From an uncultured Bacillota bacterium (GTDB lineage: Bacteria; Bacillota_I; Bacilli_A; RFN20; CAG-449), in assembly GCA_902493275.1 (NCBI GenBank), contig CABUOQ010000004.1, positions 11,429 to 75,428 on the forward strand: 64,000 bases of DNA, written 5' to 3'. The stretch's first letter is position 1; each line of letters opens with the position of its first letter. Positions 16,885 to 25,673 of the stretch are shown here, piece after piece. The translations under genes and the position numbers were made by a program. Below the pieces are notes generated by a model that was given only the letters and a program-made list of their open reading frames with translations, had not been told where the DNA came from and ran no database searches.

Positions 16885-18402
16885 ATGAAAAAAATAAATA
16901 AAATTTTAACAGCAGCGCTCGCATCCATCACTTTATTTGCTTGTGATGATATAGTAGCTAAGCCTTCTCCAGTTCTCGATAATGAAACATTAATTAATTT
17001 TGATAACGCTAATACTTATTTCAACAATGACTATGGTGTTATATATGATAAGCTTGTAAGTTCTGGAACATCTAATTCAACAATTTTACAATCATTAATT
17101 GAATTAATTGCTAAGCCAGAAGTAAGCAAAACTTATGGTTTCACTGAAGAAGATTATGAAAAAGTATTCAAAAATGTAAAATTATCTCTTGCAGGTAAAA
17201 CTGTTGAAGCTTATTCAGCTGAAGGAAGTGCTTCAGCAACAACTCTTCAAAAAGCAATTGAAGAAAACATCAAAAAGACAATGATTAATAAAGTAAAAGG
17301 CGGATCATATGATATTGATCACAAATTCTACGAAGAAAAACTTTCTAATGAATTAAGAACTTCTCTTTATACTATTAGTACAAAAGAAGGAAAAGATTCA
17401 TTAAATAACGGATCATATATTATTACACCTGATTCAACATATGAAGATATTTTCTTTGGTGATTATAGTGACTATATTGAAAAGAGTTTATTCCCTGATA
17501 TTTATAAAACTTTATTAACATCTATCTATGTTTATAATTTCAATTATTCTTCATTAGGAAGAGCTTATGCTAGAAAAGTTAAATATATTAAACTTGATAG
17601 CTTAACAGATCACCTCGATTCAGTATCACTTTTAATAAATAATTATTTTGCTGAATATGAAAACAAAGATTTAGTTAAAACATTTGACTTAGACTCTTTA
17701 ACAAGAATCTATAAGGGTTTACCACAAACCGAAGAAGAAAAAGCTTTCTTAGCAAAATATGATAACATATTCACAAAAAGAGATGTTATCGATGAAGAAA
17801 TTTCAAAATTTGCAACATTAAATAATGGCGAATACGAAATTATTCAACAAGATGATGAACGTAACAACACTTTATTATCAACATATACAGGTAATTATAC
17901 TTATCCAATTAGTCATGGTAAAGAATTAAAAATTGATGAATTAAAACAAGCAAGCTATGTTGTTGATGAAAAACAATTAGTTGTAAAATCCGGAGGATTA
18001 ACTGATTTACCTGATGATTTAAGAAACAGACTTTTCTCTTCTTCTGTTAATTCATTCTTAACAACAGTTGGTGATATTCGTATCTTAACTCCAAAAAATG
18101 TTCCTAATGGATCTCAAGCAACAAGCGTTGATAAATATGCTTACTATGATGCCGATTCAGCTGCATACTATATTGTCGTAGTTGATGCTTATTATGACAC
18201 AACTTCACTTAAAGATGCTGAAGGCGAAACAAAAGATAAAGCATTTGAAATTTCAAGAATACTCGGAGCTAATTCTACAAACCAAAATGCAGCAATTAAC
18301 TACTACCTTGATAAATATGATATCGCTTATGGTGATCAAGATTTCTATGATTACATTGAATCAACATATCCTGATGTCTTAGATGACAAATTCTCCTATT
18401 AA
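16885..18402 (+). CDS. Lipoprotein, probably co-functioning with the PrsA-like foldase
   Basis: A 505-residue lipoprotein (lipobox LFAC, Cys20) mostly of charged helical sequence with no parvulin signature (no HIL segment). Its position, 14 bases after the foldase gene behind GGAGGG and before a strong terminator, makes the two a bicistronic unit. Size and composition suggest a diverged paralogue of the helical chaperone part of PrsA/SurA-type proteins, but I do not recognise a family with certainty. Confidence 0.6.
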   Translation: MKKINKILTAALASITLFACDDIVAKPSPVLDNETLINFDNANTYFNNDYGVIYDKLVSSGTSNSTILQSLIELIAKPEVSKTYGFTEEDYEKVFKNVKLSLAGKTVEAYSAEGSASATTLQKAIEENIKKTMINKVKGGSYDIDHKFYEEKLSNELRTSLYTISTKEGKDSLNNGSYIITPDSTYEDIFFGDYSDYIEKSLFPDIYKTLLTSIYVYNFNYSSLGRAYARKVKYIKLDSLTDHLDSVSLLINNYFAEYENKDLVKTFDLDSLTRIYKGLPQTEEEKAFLAKYDNIFTKRDVIDEEISKFATLNNGEYEIIQQDDERNNTLLSTYTGNYTYPISHGKELKIDELKQASYVVDEKQLVVKSGGLTDLPDDLRNRLFSSSVNSFLTTVGDIRILTPKNVPNGSQATSVDKYAYYDADSAAYYIVVVDAYYDTTSLKDAEGETKDKAFEISRILGANSTNQNAAINYYLDKYDIAYGDQDFYDYIESTYPDVLDDKFSY

Positions 18403-18421
18403 TATAAAATTCAATGTTTTC

Positions 18422-18449
18422 AAAAGGAAGGTAATAGCCTTCCTTTTTT
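18422..18449 (+). terminator. Rho-independent terminator
   Basis: Stem AAAAGGAAGG (18422-18431) with CCTTCCTTTT (18438-18447), 6-base loop, T-run; ends the two-lipoprotein operon. Confidence 0.88.
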
Positions 18450-18458
18450 ATTGGTCCG

Positions 18459-18491
18459 ATATTGATAAATGTCTTATCAATATTTTATAAT
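18459..18491 (+). promoter_or_regulatory. HIT gene promoter with embedded palindromic operator
   Basis: -35 TTGATA (18462-18467), 18-base spacer, -10 TATAAT (18486-18491). A perfect 10-bp inverted repeat, ATATTGATAA (18459-18468) and TTATCAATAT (18474-18483) around 5 bases, covers the -35 and spacer, as expected for a repressor site. Confidence 0.65.
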
Positions 18492-18514
18492 ATATTTGAA
18501 AGAAGGTTAAACAT

Positions 18515-18928
18515 ATGGATGATTGTATTTTTTGTAAAATAGTTAAAGGAGAAATTCCTTGCTACAAAGTATATGAAGATAGTGAGATTTTAGCTTTTCT
18601 TGATATCTCTCAAACAACCAAAGGTCATACTTTAGTAATAACTAAAGAACATTTCGATAATTTCCTCTATGTTCCTAAAGATTTGCTAGCTAAAGCTATT
18701 TCAGTAGCTCAAAAGATTGCCCAAGCCGAAACTGCTTCTCTTGGTGCCCAAGGTATCAATATATTGATAAACACAAACGAAATTGCTGGTCAAACAATCA
18801 AGCATTTTCATATACATGTAATTCCAAGATATAGTTTAAATGATAATATATCAATCGAATTTACTCCATTAGGAATTGATAAGTTAAATCTGCCAACTAT
18901 CGCCAATAAAATTAAACAAGACTTATAA
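18515..18928 (+). CDS. HIT family nucleotide-binding protein
   Basis: A 137-residue histidine-triad protein. The triad H97-F-H99-I-H101 (HFHIHVIPR) is the nucleophile region for hydrolysis of adenosine phosphoramidates or dinucleoside polyphosphates. N-terminal C4-x2-C7 and later His residues resemble the Zn site of HINT/Hit proteins. Length is normal. Preceded by AGAAGG; followed by a bidirectional terminator and convergent yhaM. In B. subtilis hit also lies near prsA and yhaM. Confidence 0.92.
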   Translation: MDDCIFCKIVKGEIPCYKVYEDSEILAFLDISQTTKGHTLVITKEHFDNFLYVPKDLLAKAISVAQKIAQAETASLGAQGINILINTNEIAGQTIKHFHIHVIPRYSLNDNISIEFTPLGIDKLNLPTIANKIKQDL

Positions 18929-18960
18929 AAAAACAGGATGTGATTCCTGTTTTTATTTTT
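18925..18960. terminator. Bidirectional terminator
   Basis: Stem AAAAACAGGA (18929-18938) with TCCTGTTTTT (18945-18954), with A- and T-runs on both sides; serves both the HIT gene (+) and the yhaM operon (-). Confidence 0.88.
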
Positions 18961-19894
18961 AGTCTTTAGGATTATAAAACGCTCTTCCATCCATCGCTAT
19001 TATCCTTTGTGAAAATTCACCTTTTTCAACATTAGCTAACGCCTTATCAATAATAATCATTTTAGCATCTAAATCATCTATTATATGAAGAAGAAAAGCT
19101 TCTCTTGTAAGGGGTGGAACTGGTGAACCAAAATCTTTTTCACCATGATGTGATAGTATCATATGTTGCAAGAGAACAGGAATCTCTGAATGGATATTTA
19201 ACCTCTCTCCCGCTTCTCGAATTTCACTGACCATAATAGAAATATGACCAATTAATTTTCCTTCTAAAGTGTATTTTGTGGCAATTGGGCCGCTTAATTC
19301 CAACGTTTTTCCAACATCGTGTAAAATGACACCCGACATTAAAATATCGCGATTTACGTTTGAATAATAACTTGATAATAATTCTGCAATATCGCACATA
19401 GAAACAGTATGATAGAGTAATCCTGAAGCAAATTCATGATGGTTTCTTGCCGCAGCTGGAAAACTTATAAAAGCATCATAATGATTATCAATAATGTATT
19501 TAACAATTTTTAGGGCATCTTCATTTTTTATTGAAGAAATATAAGAATTTAATTTTCGGATTAATTCATTTTGAGGAATAGGTGAAGACAAGCAAAATTT
19601 TGTATAATCAACTTGATTTTGAGGAATTTCACATAATCCTATTACTTTTAATTGTAAATTGCCACGATAGTCAATTACATCAGCACTTACTCCTATAACT
19701 GTACCTGCTTTACATATGTTTATCTCTGCTTCGCTAACATCCCATTTTTTACCTTCTATGGTTCCACTTTTATCTTGGAAAGATAATGATAAATATGGTG
19801 CCCCTGCATTTGATACACCTTTAGAAACATTAATTAGTAATAAATCTAGATTAATTCTCTCTCCTTCTTTTAATTCACAAATAAGTTTATCCAC
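18959..19894 (-). CDS. yhaM: 3'-5' exoribonuclease YhaM
   Basis: A 311-residue HD-domain 3'-5' exonuclease. The N-terminal OB-fold nucleic-acid-binding part contains YLSLSFQDKSGTIEGKKWD (about 34-52). The HD domain has H161/H162-type residues in GLLYHTVSM and the H192-D193 pair in VILHDVGK, followed by HHGEKDFG. Size and domain order match YhaM. Its start overlaps recX by 8 bases. Confidence 0.94.
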   Translation of the reverse strand: MDKLICELKEGERINLDLLLINVSKGVSNAGAPYLSLSFQDKSGTIEGKKWDVSEAEINICKAGTVIGVSADVIDYRGNLQLKVIGLCEIPQNQVDYTKFCLSSPIPQNELIRKLNSYISSIKNEDALKIVKYIIDNHYDAFISFPAAARNHHEFASGLLYHTVSMCDIAELLSSYYSNVNRDILMSGVILHDVGKTLELSGPIATKYTLEGKLIGHISIMVSEIREAGERLNIHSEIPVLLQHMILSHHGEKDFGSPVPPLTREAFLLHIIDDLDAKMIIIDKALANVEKGEFSQRIIAMDGRAFYNPKD

Positions 19895-20690
19895 AATATA
19901 AATCTCCTTCTATCAATTTAATAATATTAGAATAAGAAAATCCCTTTCTTAATAAACGATTGATGATCTTTTCTTTATTTTTTAAAATTTCTTCTTTATC
20001 TAATTTCATGACAATTTTATCATATTCTCTTTGTAATTTTAAGTCATCTTGTGATTGTATTTCATTTAAATCAAGTGAAGAAATAACTTCTTGACAAATA
20101 TCTTCTTTAAAGCCCTTTGCTTTTAACGAGTTATAAACGGATTGCTTAAATTTATATGCGCTATAATTATTAACTAATTTCATCCAAGAAAAAAGATTGT
20201 TCTTTGCCTTTATATATTCATTTTGAAAATTGTCTTGGAATTCATAGATATCGCTTTCTATTCCTGCCTTTTTTAGTTCATCAACAATTTTATAATAGCC
20301 AAAATTTTTATAATTACATTCCTCAACTAAAAAGCAAGCGAATTGATAATCATCAACTAGATGATTCTTTTCTAATTTATCTATAACTTGGATAGCTTTA
20401 TCTTTAGATAATTTTTTATTACTAATTAATTTGCTCAATAGTTGTTTTTTAGAATACATTTTTTTAGCAAGTAATTTTAAACAATATTGATAATAACTAT
20501 TTAAATAAACCTCATCAAGCAATGTGTTATATTCATCTATAGGTATAATTTTACCCACATAAAAATAATGATTAGTGAAAATTTCTTCATCTAATGTAAG
20601 TGACTCTTCATCAGTAAAAGTTAGAATTATTCCTTTTTTTAAAAAAGAGATATTAGTGATAACACGTCCATTATTTTCGCTCTTCATCAT
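19887..20690 (-). CDS. recX: Regulatory protein RecX
   Basis: This 267-residue protein modulates RecA filaments. Three-helix RecX repeats are recognisable: YCLKLLAKKMYSKKQLLSKL, LVDDYQFACFLVEECNYKNFG, and the C-terminal KEKIINRLLRKGFSYSNII. The basic C-terminal GFSY.I motif is typical. The N-terminal beta segment and length match the Bacilli form. It overlaps both the upstream flippase-like gene (20 bases) and yhaM. Confidence 0.9.
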   Translation of the reverse strand: MMKSENNGRVITNISFLKKGIILTFTDEESLTLDEEIFTNHYFYVGKIIPIDEYNTLLDEVYLNSYYQYCLKLLAKKMYSKKQLLSKLISNKKLSKDKAIQVIDKLEKNHLVDDYQFACFLVEECNYKNFGYYKIVDELKKAGIESDIYEFQDNFQNEYIKAKNNLFSWMKLVNNYSAYKFKQSVYNSLKAKGFKEDICQEVISSLDLNEIQSQDDLKLQREYDKIVMKLDKEEILKNKEKIINRLLRKGFSYSNIIKLIEGDLYCG

Positions 20691-21987
20691 TCTTTTTCTT
20701 TCTTTTTCTTAAAGGTTTTTGGTCTTTTTTCCAAGCTCGTTCATTTGCTTTTAAATTTGCACTTAATTCATCTTTAATTTGATTGAAATAGTCTGAAACA
20801 TCGCCTATTTCAATATTATTAATTTTTTCACTATCTTTCTTTTCAAGAGAACGATATTCATTATTTAAATGAATTACCTCAATTTCTAGTAACGTTCGAG
20901 AGGAATAATGTAATGCTTCCATCTTTGGTGATTCATGATAAGTGAGGAAGACAATTGCTCCAAAGAATAATCCAAAATAGAATCCCACAAATCTCCAAAC
21001 CAATATTGTAGCTTTTAAAATATTAAAATCAGGAATTAATTCACTATACATTAATGAGAAGACATATTCTGCTCCTCCAGAAGCACCTGGGATTGGAATC
21101 ATCTGCGTTATCAAATAAGTGAAATTAGAATAATTTAATGCATTAATAAATTCACTAATAGGAATATTAGCTCCGCACGCATTAGCGGCAAAAAATGGAA
21201 TTGAATTGGAAAATAAAAAACTAACTATATAAAGAGCTAAGCACTCCACTAGTATTTTCAAATTTGACAATAATCTTTTTATTTCTAAACGGAACGATTC
21301 TATTTTGGCATTCATCTCAATTTTTTTATCTTCCACTTTATTCTTTTTAATTAAATGTAAAAAAGTCCCTACTTTGCAAACTATATTTACCACGAAATGA
21401 TGTATTCTACGATTTATAGCAAATAATAAAGAAATTGAAATCAGCGCAAAAGATATTATAAATCCAATAACTGATAATGATATAACATTGAGTTTTAAAC
21501 CAAATATCGGAATATAACCATTCGGAATTGTATGAGTTATGCCAGCATACACTAGAGTAATTCCGCTAAAAAATACTAAAGATACCTCATAAATAATGAA
21601 CATCATCAATAATATTGATGCTGCGTTAGTTAAAGAAACTCCTTGCTTAGAAAAAGTATAAGCTTGTGAAAATTGTCCACCTGTAGAGGAAGGAGTTATA
21701 CCCGAAAAGAATCTTCCAACCATGTCATTTAAAAATCCCTTACGATATTTATAATCTGGTTTATATATTTTAGTAAGTAAAACTAAAATCAGCGAGTTTA
21801 TCATAAAACCAATCAAAGAGATAAATATACATAATAAAACATAGAGCAAATTAGCATTCTTTAACGTTGAAAAAATTGCCTGAGCATCATCTTTTAGAAC
21901 AAAAAATAATGCCAAAGCGGTAATAACGACTAATATTACTATATTTAAAATAAATTTTTTAGTTTGTTTATTCATAACTATTAACAT
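20671..21987 (-). CDS. YbhN/MprF-type flippase-like membrane protein
   Basis: A 438-residue polytopic protein of the lysylphosphatidylglycerol synthase membrane family (UPF0104), with about eight membrane helices. Diagnostic segments are GRFFSGITPSSTGGQFSQAY (near 90) and PIPGASGGAEYVF (near 300). The transferase domain of MprF is absent, so this is a stand-alone lipid-handling or flippase domain with a charged Lys-rich C-terminal tail of about 70 residues. No ribosome site separates ATG 21987 from ATG 21975; either may be used. Confidence 0.88.
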   Translation of the reverse strand: MLIVMNKQTKKFILNIVILVVITALALFFVLKDDAQAIFSTLKNANLLYVLLCIFISLIGFMINSLILVLLTKIYKPDYKYRKGFLNDMVGRFFSGITPSSTGGQFSQAYTFSKQGVSLTNAASILLMMFIIYEVSLVFFSGITLVYAGITHTIPNGYIPIFGLKLNVISLSVIGFIISFALISISLLFAINRRIHHFVVNIVCKVGTFLHLIKKNKVEDKKIEMNAKIESFRLEIKRLLSNLKILVECLALYIVSFLFSNSIPFFAANACGANIPISEFINALNYSNFTYLITQMIPIPGASGGAEYVFSLMYSELIPDFNILKATILVWRFVGFYFGLFFGAIVFLTYHESPKMEALHYSSRTLLEIEVIHLNNEYRSLEKKDSEKINNIEIGDVSDYFNQIKDELSANLKANERAWKKDQKPLRKRKKKNDEERK

Positions 21988-22169
21988 AATATAGTTTTAA
22001 CCAAATAAACTAAAGAAAAAAAAGAAAAATATTTATTTCATTTACAAATTTCATCACAAAATCCGCGATAAATAAAAAAAATAGTTATCTTTTTATCCTT
22101 TAGGTAGCTTGTATTACTTTAATATATCCAAAAAATATTATATTATGATAGAAGAGAAAGGAGGTATTA

Positions 22170-23051
22170 ATGGATAAAACACTTAATCCAAAAGGTAAAA
22201 GAATAGCTATTTTATTTGACGTTGAAAATATCTCACCTGAAGAGATATTACCATATGCAATCACTAAACTAGAAACAAGTGGATTTAATGTATACCCTCG
22301 CAAAATTATTTTTAACAACATATCGCAACTTAAAAAGAGTTTTTTGGGTAATGCAATTAAATCATACCATCTAGATATTATCTGTGCATATTCTGCGACT
22401 GGCAAAAACATTGCCGATTTCCGATTATATATTGAAGCTCTTGATCTTTTATATAAAAACCCTGATATTGAAGGTTTTTGTATTGTATCAGGCGATGCTG
22501 ATTTTGCTGAACTTGTCATCAAACTCCACCATGAAAATAAATATGTAATAGGAATAGGTCCAAGCTCAAAGTCAAAAATCGAATATGTTAATCTATTCGA
22601 TCAATTTATTTTCATTGAAGATTTAATAGAAAAAGAAGTTAAAAAGACTTCTATTAAAAAAGAAAATGATTCAGAAAATAAATTAAAGAAAAAAGAAGAA
22701 ACCATCAAAAGTAAAGAAAAACCAAAAAAGACTACTAAAAAAAGCATTGGCAAGAAAGTAATAAAGAAAGAAGTAAAAAAAGAAATTGAAGAAAAAATAA
22801 TAAGAACCGAAAGCGATAAAAATGATTCATTTTATAGTGAATTAAGTTCACAAATAAAGCAAATAATTGTTGATTTTAATGCGAAAGGTAATAAAGAAAT
22901 TTTCTATTCCAATCTTGTAAAAGAATTAAAAGATCGCTCTTATTATTTGGAGAGTTTTACTCGTATCACTTTTGATGATATTGAAAAATGTGGTTTCCAT
23001 CTAATTCGAAAAGAAGAAGATAAACCTGAAACTTCATATATAACTACTTAG
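22170..23051 (+). CDS. NYN-domain (LabA-like) putative RNA-binding/nuclease protein
   Basis: A 293-residue protein. The N-terminal PIN-like NYN domain shows ILFDVENIS (D17 and partner acid) and the second acidic motif SGDADFAEL (near 109-117). A Lys/Glu-rich linker (about 155-215) follows. The C-terminal 70 residues (FYSELSSQIKQIIVDF ... DIEKCGFHLIRK) look like an OST-HTH/LOTUS winged helix, the usual partner of NYN in LabA/DUF88 proteins. RNA processing or silencing is likely, but the substrate is unknown. Strong ribosome site AAAGGAGG. Monocistronic, divergent from the flippase-like gene. Confidence 0.85.
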   Translation: MDKTLNPKGKRIAILFDVENISPEEILPYAITKLETSGFNVYPRKIIFNNISQLKKSFLGNAIKSYHLDIICAYSATGKNIADFRLYIEALDLLYKNPDIEGFCIVSGDADFAELVIKLHHENKYVIGIGPSSKSKIEYVNLFDQFIFIEDLIEKEVKKTSIKKENDSENKLKKKEETIKSKEKPKKTTKKSIGKKVIKKEVKKEIEEKIIRTESDKNDSFYSELSSQIKQIIVDFNAKGNKEIFYSNLVKELKDRSYYLESFTRITFDDIEKCGFHLIRKEEDKPETSYITT

Positions 23052-23060
23052 CTATTTTAA

Positions 23061-23095
23061 AGTCTAGAAACTTTCTCTATGAGAGTTTCTAGACT
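23061..23095 (+). terminator. Strong hairpin after the NYN gene
   Basis: Perfect 12-bp stem AGTCTAGAAACT (23061-23072) and AGTTTCTAGACT (23084-23095) with an 11-base loop, but only a weak T-rich tail. Terminator or 3'-protective hairpin. Confidence 0.6.
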
Positions 23096-23113
23096 ATCTT
23101 ATTATTAAATATT

Positions 23114-23392
23114 ATGGAAGAAGAAATAATTACAAATATCAACCAAGCTATAAAGTTAATTCTAAATGGTAATATTTTATTATCGTCCATCAATAATTCT
23201 CAAACATATTTTGCACTAAAAAATGACAAAGTCTATATTCAAAATGCAAATAGTTGTTATTGCATAAGCCAAGATGAATTTAAAATCTTATTTGATAAAT
23301 GCAAATTTATTATTTATCAAATCGATACCATTTCAAATATCGACATCAAAAAAGACGAAGAATACTATGGATGGGACATTCTAAAAAAATAA
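23114..23392 (+). CDS. Small hypothetical protein (92 aa)
   Basis: Unrecognised 92-residue soluble protein, Asn/Ile-rich, with no signal or membrane segment. It has a mixed alpha/beta pattern and a single pair of Cys at SCYC. It lies between a hairpin and the convergent tRNA-Thr unit. The ribosome site is poor, so it may be weakly expressed; coding composition otherwise matches neighbours. Confidence 0.5.
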   Translation: MEEEIITNINQAIKLILNGNILLSSINNSQTYFALKNDKVYIQNANSCYCISQDEFKILFDKCKFIIYQIDTISNIDIKKDEEYYGWDILKK

Positions 23393-23416
23393 TTTATCCC
23401 ATTTAAATATACAAAA

Positions 23417-23441
23417 TAAAAAAAACGCCTAACTTAGGCGT
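23417..23441 (-). terminator. Terminator of tRNA-Thr
   Basis: Stem ACGCCT (23425-23430) with AGGCGT (23436-23441) and a T-run on the minus strand. Confidence 0.8.
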
Positions 23442-23453
23442 ATATTAATTAAA

Positions 23454-23529
23454 TGGTGCCGTCTATCGGAATCGAACCAACAACCTATCGATTACAAGTC
23501 GATTGCTCTGCCAGTTGAGCTAAGACGGC
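23454..23529 (-). tRNA. tRNA-Thr (anticodon TGT)
   Basis: A 76-base cloverleaf with encoded CCA. Acceptor GCCGTCT/AGACGGC, anticodon stem ATCGA/TCGAT around CTTGTAA (anticodon TGT, reads ACA), T-loop GGTTCGATTCC. No intron or variable-arm extension. Confidence 0.97.
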
Positions 23530-23541
23530 GTTTGCTTTATT

Positions 23542-23570
23542 ATAATATTAGTATTTTTAATAAAAATCAA
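23542..23570 (-). promoter_or_regulatory. Promoter of tRNA-Thr
   Basis: Minus strand: -35 TTGATT (23570-23565), 17-base spacer, -10 TATTAT (23547-23542), 12 bases before the mature 5' end. Confidence 0.7.
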
Positions 23571-23614
23571 GTAAAATCAATGCAATTTATTTATTTATTT
23601 ATGAAAGGATACAA

Positions 23615-24412
23615 ATGTTGCAATTCCAATTATCACTAAAATTTGAAATCAATATCTTTTCCTTAGTCGCTTTTCTGGCGGGTATTTTTGCTGGTTTTTG
23701 TTTATTAGGCTTAATATATATCTTTAGTTGTTTAAAATCACTAAAGAAAAAAGAAATCAAAATCAATAATAATTTAAAGAATATTTCAAAAGAAGATATC
23801 AATCAAATTATTCTTAAATATCAAGAGATGTTCACCGACGAAAAAAGAAGAAGAAAAAGTATTCCTTTTGATTATTTTAAATTATCAATTATTGATATGA
23901 TAAATGAAATAGCGGCGCTATTTTATCCAAATTCTAAACATCCATTGATGGAATTATCAATTGATGAACTTATTCTTTTAAATCGCTATATTACTGATAA
24001 AGTAAATAGTTTATTTAACAATAATGGTCTTAAAGTTTTTAGAACTATTAAAATGTCAACTATCGCAAAATTAGTGGAAACAAAAAGCGCTATCGATAAT
24101 AGTGCTTTATATAAAACCGCAAGACGTTATCGCTTCAAGAAAATTGGAAACTTCTTTTTATCAATTGTTAATATCATTAATCCATATTTTTGGTTAAAAA
24201 AATTTGTTATCAATCCAACCATCAATCATATGATTAATAAAATATGTTTGATGTGTTATTCAATTGCCGCTGAAGAAACATATTATATTTATTCTAAACA
24301 GGCATTCATTGAAGACGAATCAACTTTAAAAGAATTACTAGATGCTTTAAATAAAGATAATTCATCATTAGAAAAAGATGGATTAATTATCGAAGAAGAC
24401 AAAAAAAAATAA
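23615..24412 (+). CDS. Membrane-anchored protein of unknown function (265 aa)
   Basis: An N-terminal membrane helix (about 14-38, LVAFLAGIFAGFCLLGLIY) is followed by a basic cytoplasmic stretch and a largely helical domain of about 200 residues. A second, weak hydrophobic patch (NFFLSIVNIINPYFWLKKFV, near 177-196) may be amphipathic or membrane-associated. The C-terminus is acidic. I do not recognise the family. Ribosome site GAAAGGA. It is monocistronic and ends in a long hairpin that starts at its stop codon. Confidence 0.65.
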   Translation: MLQFQLSLKFEINIFSLVAFLAGIFAGFCLLGLIYIFSCLKSLKKKEIKINNNLKNISKEDINQIILKYQEMFTDEKRRRKSIPFDYFKLSIIDMINEIAALFYPNSKHPLMELSIDELILLNRYITDKVNSLFNNNGLKVFRTIKMSTIAKLVETKSAIDNSALYKTARRYRFKKIGNFFLSIVNIINPYFWLKKFVINPTINHMINKICLMCYSIAAEETYYIYSKQAFIEDESTLKELLDALNKDNSSLEKDGLIIEEDKKK

Positions 24413-24481
24413 CTAGGATTGGCTAAATTTATGTGTGTGTTGTTTGGGGATATTTATGAAGGAGGCCAATCCTAGTATTTT
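24412..24481 (+). terminator. Long-loop hairpin at the stop codon of the 265-aa gene
   Basis: A perfect 12-bp stem (arms 24412-24423 and 24465-24476, core CTAGGATTGGC/GCCAATCCTAG) encloses a 41-base loop and is followed by TATTTTTG. It acts plausibly as a terminator, but the large GT-rich loop is unusual and might bind something. Confidence 0.55.
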
Positions 24482-24605
24482 TGATTCATAGTTCTCTGAG
24501 GTCTTATTATTATTATTGGAGAATTTTTGAATGTAACCTTTCTAGTTACAAGTATATAATAAATGTCTTTTTTTAACTCAGTTTAAACTCAAATTAAACT
24601 ATATA

Positions 24606-25673
24606 TTACTTTTTTATTGAACGTGGGAGACTAACTGTAAACGTACTACCTTTATTAAGTTTGCTTTCAACATTGATATGACCTTGGCAAAGTCGAACAA
24701 CTTTTCCTACGATAGTTAATCCTAAACCATTTCCATCTCTTGCATGAGAAGTATCTCCTTGATAAAATCGATCAAACACATGCTTTTTAGTTTCTTCATC
24801 CATTCCAATACCATCATCACTAATTTTTACGCTAATCTCATTAGCTAAAAGTTTCAATTCGACAGCGATTGTTCCATTATCGTTAGAAAATTTTATTGCG
24901 TTAGATAAAATATTTGTCCAAACTTGATTTAATAAATCCTTATCATTTTCGATGATGCAATCATCTAAAGACAAATCGAGATTTATATTTTTCCGCTCTA
25001 ATTCATCTGCGAAAGATAATATTAATTGTCGTAATTGCTCATCAAGGCGATAAGATGAAATCTCAGTTTTTACTTCTTGAGTATCCAATTTACAAATCTT
25101 TAAAACATTAGAAATAAGCGTCGAAAGCTTTTCCACAGAATCATTAATCACACTTAAGCATTTTTGTTTTTCTAATTCATCTAAAGCTGCATTTTGCAAA
25201 ATATTCACATTGCTACGAATTACAGATAGAGGTGTTTTAAATTCATGAGAAACATTAGATACAAAATCATTAGATAAAGTTTCAACTTTAGATAATTCTT
25301 TCACCATTATATTAAAATTAATAAGTGTCTGCTGAAGTTCTGGAAGAGTTGAATCCTCTCTTACTGAAACATTAAAATCACCCTGAGCTACTTTCATTGA
25401 TTTAGAAGAAAGTTCTACCAAAGGTCGAAAGATTTTCTTTAAATAGAAAAATGAGATAAAGCAAGAAATAAATGTCACCGCCGCATAAGAGCATAATAAG
25501 AAAACAATTGTAATACTTCCTAACCCATGCATAGCTAATCGTCCAATTGGAGTTAATAGCAATATTGACATGAGAATAAAAATAAAAAGTAAAATACAAA
25601 AAAATAAAGCTAATAATAAGAAAGTAAATCTAAGATATAATCTGTTTGAAAGTTTCTCTTCTTCTTTTTTCAT
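24606..25673 (-). CDS. Two-component sensor histidine kinase
   Basis: A 355-residue kinase: two membrane helices (about 13-39 and 52-77) separated by only about a dozen residues, HAMP linker (to about 105), HisKA with phospho-acceptor H143 in VSNVSHEFKTPLS, and HATPase with N-box (WTNILSNAIKFS), G1 (DDGIGMD) and G2 (GNGLGLTIV). The almost absent extracellular loop is typical of intramembrane-sensing kinases that work with transporters or report envelope stress. Overlaps the regulator gene by 4 bases (ATGA). Confidence 0.94.
   Translation of the reverse strand: MKKEEEKLSNRLYLRFTFLLLALFFCILLFIFILMSILLLTPIGRLAMHGLGSITIVFLLCSYAAVTFISCFISFFYLKKIFRPLVELSSKSMKVAQGDFNVSVREDSTLPELQQTLINFNIMVKELSKVETLSNDFVSNVSHEFKTPLSVIRSNVNILQNAALDELEKQKCLSVINDSVEKLSTLISNVLKICKLDTQEVKTEISSYRLDEQLRQLILSFADELERKNINLDLSLDDCIIENDKDLLNQVWTNILSNAIKFSNDNGTIAVELKLLANEISVKISDDGIGMDEETKKHVFDRFYQGDTSHARDGNGLGLTIVGKVVRLCQGHINVESKLNKGSTFTVSLPRSIKK

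Noticed and set aside
22100..22522. 140-codon open frame on the minus strand opposite the NYN-domain gene
   Set aside because: No ribosome site, no recognisable domain, and fully antisense to a gene with clear NYN motifs and an AAAGGAGG site; a codon-bias shadow.
24431..24475. 14-residue frame (MCVLFGDIYEGGQS) inside the long-loop hairpin
   Set aside because: No ribosome site and it overlaps the stem arm; chance is sufficient.
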